DNA of 64,000 nt from Paenibacillus barengoltzii NBRC 101215. Its GTDB lineage: Bacteria; Bacillota; Bacilli; Paenibacillales; Paenibacillaceae. The notes beneath the pieces were generated by a model. That model saw only the letters and a list, made by a program, of their open reading frames with translations, searched no databases and was not told the DNA's origin. The stretch spans positions 1 to 64,000 of the forward strand of contig NZ_BILV01000030.1 in assembly GCF_004000745.1 (NCBI RefSeq), given 5' to 3'. Positions 57,766-64,000 of the stretch are shown piece by piece (position 1 is the stretch's first letter; each line of letters starts with the position of its first letter). A program made the position numbers and the translations under genes.

Positions 57766-58941
57766 TTACTCCCCTTTCATCTCATGCACGCCGTCGCCTA
57801 CGCCGCACACGTAAAATTCGCCTTCCAGCCCGGTCCGCTCTTGATAAGCCCGGCCAACCTCGGACACGAACTTTTCTACCGAATCTTCATGTACCAGCGA
57901 TACCGTGCAGCCGCCAAATCCGGCACCGGTCATCCGAGCACCCAAGGTGCCTTCAATCTTACGGGCTTCCTCTACCATCACGTCCAGCTCCAGGCAGCTC
58001 ACCTCGTACAAATCCCGCAGCGAATCATGCGAGGCATTCATCAGCTCGCCAAAAGCCTTCAGATCGTTGGCGCTCAGCGCATCCACCGATTTCAACACGC
58101 GCGCGTTCTCTTCCACCACGTGTTTGGCCCGTTTGTACAGCACTTCGTTCGTAAAATCTCCCCGCCACTGCTCCAACTGCTCCGGTTTCAGATGGGCCAG
58201 GAACTGCAAGCCCGGCTCACGCTTCTGCAAAATCTCCAGCGCTGCATCGCATTCGGACCGCCGTTCATTGTATTTCGAGTCAACCAGCCCGCGGCGTTTC
58301 TTCGTATTGCCGATGACCAGCTTATACGCACCTGTCCGGAACGGAACCAGCTTGTATTCCAAGGTGTCACACATCAGCAGGATCGCATGGTCCTTCGCCC
58401 CGTTCGCCACTGCAAATTGGTCCATAATGCCGCTGTTTACGCCGACGTATTGATTCTCAGCCCGCTGCGACAACCGAGCGATTTCCACCTTATCGAGCTC
58501 TTTCCCTTCCATGCTCACGAGTGCCAAAGCCGTAACCACTTCAATCGAGGCGGAGGAGGACAGGCCTGAACCGTTCGGAATTTCGCCATGGAACAAGAGA
58601 TCATACCCGCTGGTAAGCGAGATCCCCAGCTTTTTCAGCTCCACGTAAACGCCGATCGGATAGTCGATCCATTCTCCGGTTTTGCTTGTGCCCAGCTCTT
58701 CCAATGCCAGCTCTGCCGTGTACGGAAGGTTACTGGAAGCAAAAGCGACTTTGCCGTCGGAGCGCTTGCGGACCGCCAGCGTCGTCCCAAATTCTAATGC
58801 AGCCGGGAAGACATACCCCCCGTTGTAGTCAATATGCTCACCGATCAAGTTCACCCGTCCCGGGGCGTTAAATACGCGAATCGGCTCAGTGCTTTCCCCG
58901 TATTTGGATATAAACAATTGTTCCATTTCCTGCTTTTTCAT
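57766..58941 (-). CDS. galK: Galactokinase
   Basis: Phosphorylates galactose at C1. About 391 residues from 58941, behind GGGGTG; an ATG at 58962 is in frame and also plausible. GHMP kinase signature motifs: PGRVNLIGEHIDYNGG (substrate), NGSGLSSSASIEV (ATP) and GARMTGAGFGGC. It is first in the operon, with a promoter at 58985-59013. Confidence 0.95.
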   Translation of the reverse strand: MKKQEMEQLFISKYGESTEPIRVFNAPGRVNLIGEHIDYNGGYVFPAALEFGTTLAVRKRSDGKVAFASSNLPYTAELALEELGTSKTGEWIDYPIGVYVELKKLGISLTSGYDLLFHGEIPNGSGLSSSASIEVVTALALVSMEGKELDKVEIARLSQRAENQYVGVNSGIMDQFAVANGAKDHAILLMCDTLEYKLVPFRTGAYKLVIGNTKKRRGLVDSKYNERRSECDAALEILQKREPGLQFLAHLKPEQLEQWRGDFTNEVLYKRAKHVVEENARVLKSVDALSANDLKAFGELMNASHDSLRDLYEVSCLELDVMVEEARKIEGTLGARMTGAGFGGCTVSLVHEDSVEKFVSEVGRAYQERTGLEGEFYVCGVGDGVHEMKGE

Positions 58942-58984
58942 CAACGTACACCCCATCGTCATGGAATCTTTAATCCTTGTATCC

Positions 58985-59013
58985 AGTATAATGAAATCGC
59001 TTTGCGTTGATAA
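58985..59013 (-). promoter_or_regulatory. Promoter of gal operon
   Basis: TTATCA, a 17-base spacer and TATACT on the minus strand, about 45 bases before galK. The weak -35 box suits activation by the divergent AraC protein. Confidence 0.5.
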
Positions 59014-59118
59014 TGCAACTTTGCGAGATCAATATAGATAAATGTGACTTTTCGGAGTAAAATGGGAGCGAAGTCTTATGGGGCGTTACCCGTCCCTTTA
59101 TCCAAAGGAGACCCTCCC

Positions 59119-59982
59119 ATGCTTAAAGAAACCTACAGCGCGGCCGCCAACCCGGATTTGATCGAGACCGATGAGCTGCATGTTCTGTTCGCCGGCGAAA
59201 GTCAAACTCTCCCCGATCACCGATTGGGCCCGAAAATTTATGATTATTACCTCCTGCACTTCGTAGAGCAAGGCAAGGGCACGTTCCGAACCGAATCCGC
59301 TTCCTATGAGCTGAGTAAAGGGAATGGCTTCCTGATTCTCCCCGATCAGCTCGTCAGTTATGCTTCCGATGTGACCGAGCCTTGGCGTTACCGTTGGATC
59401 GCCTTCACCGGTGTGAAGGCGGCTGAACTCGTGAAACGAGCTGGCTTCACACCGCAGCAGCCAGTGTTCCGGCAAGACGGGGACAGCCCGATCCCTGCCT
59501 TGCTCAGCAGCGTGTTACAAGCTTTCCAAGCGAAAAAAAACAGCTCCCATCTGCTATCGCTGGGGCTGCTGCACCAAATTATGGCCGAAGCCCAAGAGAC
59601 GCTTGGCATGGCCTCGGCGCTGCCGTCAGGTGAATCGGGTGTTCAGCGAATCGTGAAGCAAATGATTCATTATATGGCCAGCCAATACGCGCATCCGGTC
59701 TCCATCGAGCAGATGTGCGCATCCTTGGGCTATAATCGAGCTTATCTATCACGGATATTCAAAAAAGAAACGGGCTTCACCCCCGTCACCTACCTGTTGA
59801 AGCTGAGAATTGATAAGTCCCGTCAGCTGCTGCGCGAACGTCCCGAGCTGTCGATTGAACAGATCGCAGCTTCGGTCGGCCTTACCGATCCGCTCTACTT
59901 CTCAAGGCAGTTCCGCCGGTTCCATAACGAGTCGCCAAGCGAGTATCGCCGTACGGTTACGCGGAATCCCGCGAAGGAGTGA
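59119..59982 (+). CDS. AraC-family regulator, likely of gal operon
   Basis: 287 residues from 59119, behind AAAGGAG; the frame is open to 59044. N-terminal cupin sensor (about 25-110, YDYYLLHFVEQGKGTF, GFLILPDQLVSY) and C-terminal helix-turn-helix pair (SIEQMCASLGYNRAYLSRIF, SIEQIAASVGLTDPLYFSRQF). It is divergent from galK over about 175 bases. I infer a galactose- or galactoside-responsive activator. Confidence 0.9.
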   Translation: MLKETYSAAANPDLIETDELHVLFAGESQTLPDHRLGPKIYDYYLLHFVEQGKGTFRTESASYELSKGNGFLILPDQLVSYASDVTEPWRYRWIAFTGVKAAELVKRAGFTPQQPVFRQDGDSPIPALLSSVLQAFQAKKNSSHLLSLGLLHQIMAEAQETLGMASALPSGESGVQRIVKQMIHYMASQYAHPVSIEQMCASLGYNRAYLSRIFKKETGFTPVTYLLKLRIDKSRQLLRERPELSIEQIAASVGLTDPLYFSRQFRRFHNESPSEYRRTVTRNPAKE

Positions 59983-60024
59983 AGGCTCGTCGCTTAACTC
60001 GCCGCTTAACTCGCGAGCCCTGTC

Positions 60025-60774
60025 TCACTCCGATAGGCCCAGCTTCCGGGCAACGGCCCCCAGCACCTCGCCAATCGGCTCGGTGATCAAGAGGTCAGCC
60101 CGGTTATCATACGCAGTGGACGAGGCGTTGATCAGCACCGTCCGTTCGCCGCGGAAATAGGTGACCAGGTGCGCTGCGGGCTGCACGGTCAGCGAGGTCC
60201 CGCCGATCACCAGCAAATCGGCACTGGCAATCGCCGTTACTGTGTCCTGGATGACCTGATCATTCAGACTCTCTCCATACAGCACCACATCCGGCTTGAT
60301 GATACCGCCGCAGTTGCAGTACGGCACGACGTCTTCGCTGTCCATGACATCCTTTAACATATAGGTACGGCCGCACTCCATGCAGGTATTGCGGTGCACC
60401 GATCCGTGCAGCTCCAGTACGCGTCGGCTGCCCGCCTGTTGATGGAGCCCGTCGATATTTTGCGTCACCACGGCGCTTAGCTTCCCTGCTCGCTCCAGCT
60501 CCGCCAAGCAGCGGTGTGCGGCGTTGGGCTGAGCTTCCGGATGGAGCATTTTCGTCTTATAGAAATCGAAAAATACGTCCGGATGCCGATCGAAGAACCT
60601 CCGGCTCAAAATCTCCTCCGGTGGATAAGGCGACGCATTCTCCATCTGATAAATGCCGGCTGCCGAACGAAAGTCAGGAATTCCGCTTTCGGTGGATACT
60701 CCAGCCCCTCCGAAGAAGACGATGTTTGAACTCTCCTCCATCCATGCTGCCAACGTGTCGATCTCTTTGCTCAT
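60025..60774 (-). CDS. cobB: NAD-dependent protein deacylase, Sir2 family
   Basis: Sirtuin of 249 residues that removes acetyl or acyl groups from lysine using NAD. GAGVSTESGIPDFRS (about 20-34) binds NAD, TQNIDGLHQQAG the nicotinamide, and the catalytic His is in LELHGS. A four-Cys zinc site lies in CMECG...YCNCGG. It follows the HAD gene by 14 bases and shares its operon. Confidence 0.94.
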   Translation of the reverse strand: MSKEIDTLAAWMEESSNIVFFGGAGVSTESGIPDFRSAAGIYQMENASPYPPEEILSRRFFDRHPDVFFDFYKTKMLHPEAQPNAAHRCLAELERAGKLSAVVTQNIDGLHQQAGSRRVLELHGSVHRNTCMECGRTYMLKDVMDSEDVVPYCNCGGIIKPDVVLYGESLNDQVIQDTVTAIASADLLVIGGTSLTVQPAAHLVTYFRGERTVLINASSTAYDNRADLLITEPIGEVLGAVARKLGLSE

Positions 60775-60788
60775 CCGCTTTGAACCTC

Positions 60789-61571
60789 CTATGGATGTAT
60801 CGTCAACTCACGATAATTGGATATTATGACGTCCGCGTCCCGTAAATAAACCACTGCATCCTGGGCTTCTTCGCCATACTCCTCCGCCACGCCGATATTC
60901 ATCACGACGCCAGCACGCTTCCCCATTTGCATATCGGCGTTACTGTCGCCAATAACCACCGCTTCACCGGGCGAAAGCCCCAGCTCACGGCAGGCGAGCA
61001 GCGCCATGTCCGGCCCAGGCTTGCCTCGGGCGACGCGATCTCGGCCGACCACACTGGTAAAGGCATCTCGGATGCCAAGCCATTCCAGATGCTCGAGCGC
61101 CTCCGAGGTCGAGTCGGAGGTGACCACCGCCAGCTTGACTCCCGCCTCTCGGCAACTCTGGACAAAGTCGCGCAGCCCGGGCAACGGCACCGCTTCCCGC
61201 CGCCGCTTAAGCTCCGCCATGGCCGCACTATTTAATTCGCGAACCGCCGTGATCGCTTCATTCCAGGGCAGGCCTGCGGCATACAACGTCGAGGCCAGCA
61301 GCGCGATAATCTCTTCTTCCGTCCCCATGGCAACCGGACCAGTTTTGTCGTAACCGATCACCCGGTTCCGCTCATCCGTTTGAAGGCCAAGCAGCGTGGA
61401 TTTGTTGAACCCGCCCTGAGAGCCCAACTCGGCCAGCTTCCGCTCCATCAGATCGGTTAACACCGCGGCCCAGCTGCCCCATAGCCCCATAAAATTCAAC
61501 AGCGTTCCATCTTTATCGAATAAAATGGCCTTGCAAGCAGCTTGTTGCCCGCGTACTTCGATCGTGGCCAT
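60789..61571 (-). CDS. HAD-family phosphatase
   Basis: 260 residues. HAD motif I is LFDKDGTLLNF (nucleophile and acid Asp), motif II VVTSDST, motif III the Lys in ARGKPGPDM, and motif IV GDSNADMQMG. An alpha-helical cap lies at about 30-110. It resembles phosphoglycolate phosphatase and beta-phosphoglucomutase relatives. First gene of a two-gene operon with the sirtuin. Substrate unknown. Confidence 0.88.
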   Translation of the reverse strand: MATIEVRGQQAACKAILFDKDGTLLNFMGLWGSWAAVLTDLMERKLAELGSQGGFNKSTLLGLQTDERNRVIGYDKTGPVAMGTEEEIIALLASTLYAAGLPWNEAITAVRELNSAAMAELKRRREAVPLPGLRDFVQSCREAGVKLAVVTSDSTSEALEHLEWLGIRDAFTSVVGRDRVARGKPGPDMALLACRELGLSPGEAVVIGDSNADMQMGKRAGVVMNIGVAEEYGEEAQDAVVYLRDADVIISNYRELTIHP

Positions 61572-61712
61572 CCTCGCTCCCCCTTCCGCAACATTGTCCT
61601 TATTATACCATTTTCACAGATGTGGGCTGCGTCGACTCTAACAATACATCTCTTTCATTCCTATGATTTAATAGGGATCTTTTGGTGTTTTCTTAAAATT
61701 TTAGATAAATCC

Positions 61713-61738
61713 GTTTCAACATGGAAATCCGTGGTAAA
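61713..61738 (+). promoter_or_regulatory. Weak sigma-B-like motif before KGG gene
   Basis: GTTTCA, 14 bases, GGTAAA, 43 bases before the ATG. It is a poor but suggestive match to GTTTAA-N12/15-GGGTAT. Confidence 0.22.
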
Positions 61739-61780
61739 TAAAACATACGTACTCCAAAATAAAATCCAAGGAGGGATTCG

Positions 61781-62047
61781 ATGGCACGAAGCCAAAGCAA
61801 GATGACCCGGGAAGAAGCCGGACGTCTGGGAGGACTGGCCACGGCCAAAAACCACGGCAAAGCCTTTTATAAGCAAATCGGGCAAAAAGGCGGCGAAGCG
61901 ACCTCGAAAACCCACAACCGCGAATTTTATCAGGAAATCGGTCAAAAGGGCGGCGAGGCGACATCCCAGAAGCACGATAAAGGCTTTTACCGGGAAATCG
62001 GCCGTAAAGGCGGGATCGCTCGCAGCAAACCTGGAATTCAAGCGTAA
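61781..62047 (+). CDS. KGG-repeat stress protein, GsiB-like
   Basis: Hydrophilic, Gly/Lys-rich protein of 88 residues with three tandem 20-residue repeats ending QKGGEATS, QKGGEATS and RKGGIARS, the KGG motif of the plant LEA-like stress proteins and B. subtilis GsiB. Such proteins are thought to protect against desiccation or glucose starvation. AAGGAGGG is the ribosome site, and its own terminator follows. Monocistronic. Confidence 0.88.
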   Translation: MARSQSKMTREEAGRLGGLATAKNHGKAFYKQIGQKGGEATSKTHNREFYQEIGQKGGEATSQKHDKGFYREIGRKGGIARSKPGIQA

Positions 62048-62056
62048 GTCATAAGA

Positions 62057-62086
62057 AATCTCCGGACCCCCCGGAGATTCTCTTTG
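62057..62086 (+). terminator. Terminator of KGG gene
   Basis: AATCTCCGG/CCGGAGATT stem with a 5-base loop, followed by CTCTTTGTTTT. Confidence 0.75.
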
Positions 62087-62233
62087 TTTTCATAGAACCG
62101 ATCCGCTCCTGTCCCATGCTTTTTCCTGTGATCGATAACTAGAAAATCATAACCACTTGTGATAGACTTTAGAGAAAACCTTTAGCGGTGTAAAGCTCCA
62201 AAACTATAATGAATTATGGGGGGATCGGAGATC

Positions 62234-63919
62234 ATGCCAGCCAAGAAAATGCGTTCTGATATGATCAAAAAAGGCTTCGACCGTGCGCCGCACCGCAGCT
62301 TGCTGCGTGCTGCAGGCGTGAAGGAAGAAGATTTCGGCAAACCGTTTATCGCGGTCTGCAACTCTTATATCGATATCGTGCCTGGGCACGTGCACTTACA
62401 AGAGTTCGGTAAAATCGTGAAGGAGGCAATCCGCGAAGCGGGCGGCGTTCCGTTTGAATTCAATACCATTGGCGTAGACGACGGGATCGCGATGGGGCAC
62501 ATCGGGATGCGTTATTCCCTGCCAAGCCGGGAAATCATCGCCGACTCGCTTGAAACCGTGGTTTCGGCTCACTGGTTCGATGGAATGGTCTGCATTCCGA
62601 ACTGCGACAAAATTACGCCAGGGATGATGATGGGTGCTTTGCGTGTGAATATCCCGACGGTCTTCGTCAGCGGCGGCCCAATGAAAGCCGGCGTCGACAG
62701 CAAAGGACGCAGATTGTCCTTGACTTCCGTCTTTGAAGGCGTGGGTGCCCACCAAGCTGGACAAATCAGCGACAAGGACTTGCTCGAACTGGAACAATAC
62801 GGCTGTCCGACCTGCGGTTCGTGTTCCGGCATGTTCACGGCCAACTCGATGAACTGTCTGGCCGAAGCGCTGGGCTTGGCATTGCCAGGGAACGGCACGA
62901 TCCTTGCTGTAGCCGAAGAACGCCGTGATTTCGTCCGGAAGTCGGCACAACAGCTGATGAAGCTGATCGAAATGGATCTGAAACCACGTGACATCGTAAC
63001 AAAAGAATCGATCGACAACGCCTTTGCGCTCGATATGGCGATGGGCGGCTCCACGAACACCGTTCTCCATACACTCGCTTTGGCTCAAGAAGCAGGGATC
63101 GATTACCCGTTGGAACGGATTAATGAAGTGGCAAACCGGGTGCCGCATATTGCGAAGCTGGCTCCGGCCTCCGATATCTTCATCGAGGACGTACATCGGG
63201 CTGGCGGCGTCAGCGCTGTGCTCAACGAGCTGTTGAAGAAGCCGGGAGCGATCTTCGGTGATCAAATCACCGTTACCGGCAAGACGCTGGCAGAGAACGT
63301 TGCCGGATGCGAAATCCTCGACCATAACGTCATCCGTCCGATCGACAATCCGCATTCCGAGAAAGGCGGTTTGGCTATTCTATATGGTAACCTGGCGCCG
63401 GAGGGCTCGGTGATCAAGGTAGGAGCTGTTGACCCTTCGGTTGGCGGATACCATAAAGGTCCGGCCATCTGCTTTGACTCGCAGGAAGAAGCGCTCGAAG
63501 GGATCGCAAACGGCAAAGTCAAAGAAGGTTGCGTTGTTGTCATCCGTTATGAAGGACCTAAGGGTGGTCCAGGTATGCCGGAAATGCTGGCTCCAACATC
63601 GCAGATCGTCGGCATGGGTCTGGGCGCGAAGGTTGGTCTGATTACCGACGGACGCTTCTCCGGCGCTTCCCGCGGGATCAGTATCGGTCATATCTCACCA
63701 GAGGCTGCTGAAGGCGGTCCAATCGCTTTCGTGGAAGACGGCGACATCATCGAGCTTGACTTGAATAACCGCAAAATCGAGCTGCATGTCAGCGATGAAG
63801 AGCTTGCACGTCGCAAAGCAAATTGGAAAGGCTTTGAGCCAAAGGTGAAAACCGGTTATTTGGCCCGTTACTCCAAACTGGTCACCAACGCCAGCTCCGG
63901 CGGCGTAATGAAAATTTAA
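62234..63919 (+). CDS. ilvD: Dihydroxy-acid dehydratase
   Basis: Iron-sulfur dehydratase of valine and isoleucine synthesis, 561 residues. Start at 62234 behind GGAG; the frame is open to 62216. Cluster-binding Cys occur in [24 protein letters not shown] and [18 protein letters not shown], and the C-terminal [20 protein letters not shown] block is typical. The leader shows no T-box. It stands alone, away from other ilv genes, with its own terminator. Confidence 0.96.
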   Translation: MPAKKMRSDMIKKGFDRAPHRSLLRAAGVKEEDFGKPFIAVCNSYIDIVPGHVHLQEFGKIVKEAIREAGGVPFEFNTIGVDDGIAMGHIGMRYSLPSREIIADSLETVVSAHWFDGMVCIPNCDKITPGMMMGALRVNIPTVFVSGGPMKAGVDSKGRRLSLTSVFEGVGAHQAGQISDKDLLELEQYGCPTCGSCSGMFTANSMNCLAEALGLALPGNGTILAVAEERRDFVRKSAQQLMKLIEMDLKPRDIVTKESIDNAFALDMAMGGSTNTVLHTLALAQEAGIDYPLERINEVANRVPHIAKLAPASDIFIEDVHRAGGVSAVLNELLKKPGAIFGDQITVTGKTLAENVAGCEILDHNVIRPIDNPHSEKGGLAILYGNLAPEGSVIKVGAVDPSVGGYHKGPAICFDSQEEALEGIANGKVKEGCVVVIRYEGPKGGPGMPEMLAPTSQIVGMGLGAKVGLITDGRFSGASRGISIGHISPEAAEGGPIAFVEDGDIIELDLNNRKIELHVSDEELARRKANWKGFEPKVKTGYLARYSKLVTNASSGGVMKI

Positions 63920-63931
63920 CGAGCCTAACTC

Positions 63932-63979
63932 AAAAGGCCGTACCCGAATCATATTCGATTCGGATACGGCCTTTTTTTC
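63932..63979 (+). terminator. Terminator of ilvD
   Basis: AAAAGGCCGTA/TACGGCCTTTT stem with CCGAATC/GATTCGG inside, then a run of Ts. Strong and probably bidirectional. Confidence 0.9.
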
Positions 63980-64000
63980 TTACTAAAATAATTGATCAGA

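Noticed and set aside
62087-62233. T-box leader before ilvD
   Set aside because: I could not find the conserved GGTGGNACCGCG antiterminator block or a specifier stem in this stretch.

Overview
The window looks like chromosome of a Paenibacillus-type member of the Bacillales. The reasons are the moderate GC content, strong AGGAGG-type ribosome binding sites with frequent GTG and TTG starts, the glcT-ptsG-ptsH-ptsI order, a flotillin/NfeD pair behind a sigma-W-type promoter, a GH76/GH125 mannan locus and many AraC-type two-state regulators. I see no rRNA, tRNA, CRISPR array, insertion sequence or prophage. The species assignment is inference.

Layout. 1-537 is an AT-rich gene-free stretch. 538-4578 holds a GH2 beta-galactosidase and a divergent AraC regulator. 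4617-9866 holds a dienelactone-hydrolase-like enzyme, a LacI regulator and uxaB-uxaA for galacturonate catabolism. 9938-14748 is a five-gene operon: a nitrate/sulfonate/taurine-type ABC importer, an isochorismatase-like hydrolase and a DHA2 exporter. 14874-16234 holds DUF2294, a 69-residue protein and a cupin, with a perfect FNR-type palindrome between the last two. 16304-25853 is a seven-gene alpha-mannan operon (sugar ABC importer, two cytoplasmic GH76, GH125, and a secreted GH76-CBM). It is followed by repeat-rich DNA, a GntR/LacI-type regulator and a ROK sugar kinase.

28937-33168 holds a VanX-like dipeptidase, the exoribonuclease YhaM and a secreted protein with three FMN-binding domains. 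33554-37969 encodes a 1471-residue protein made of about 126 exact ten-residue repeats, with a sigma-K-like promoter. It is the most unusual object in the window. 38237-42543 holds an MFS transporter, a GH127 beta-L-arabinofuranosidase and its probable AraC regulator. 42627-45711 holds a lipoprotein of unknown role, the BdbC/BdbD disulfide pair and L25/Ctc. 46085-51352 is the glucose PTS block. 51543-53684 is the flotillin operon. 53829-59982 holds an iron-dependent alcohol dehydrogenase, the Leloir operon galK-galE-galT and a divergent AraC regulator. 60025-63919 holds a HAD phosphatase with a sirtuin, a KGG stress protein and ilvD.

Together the genes describe a carbohydrate scavenger of plant and fungal cell-wall material. 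It takes up mannan oligosaccharides, arabinose- and galactose-containing side chains, galacturonate and glucose, and feeds them into central metabolism through uxaBA, the Leloir pathway, a ROK kinase and the PTS. Two CRP/FNR-family sites, beside the cupin and the flavoprotein, hint at oxygen or redox control of a second layer of genes.
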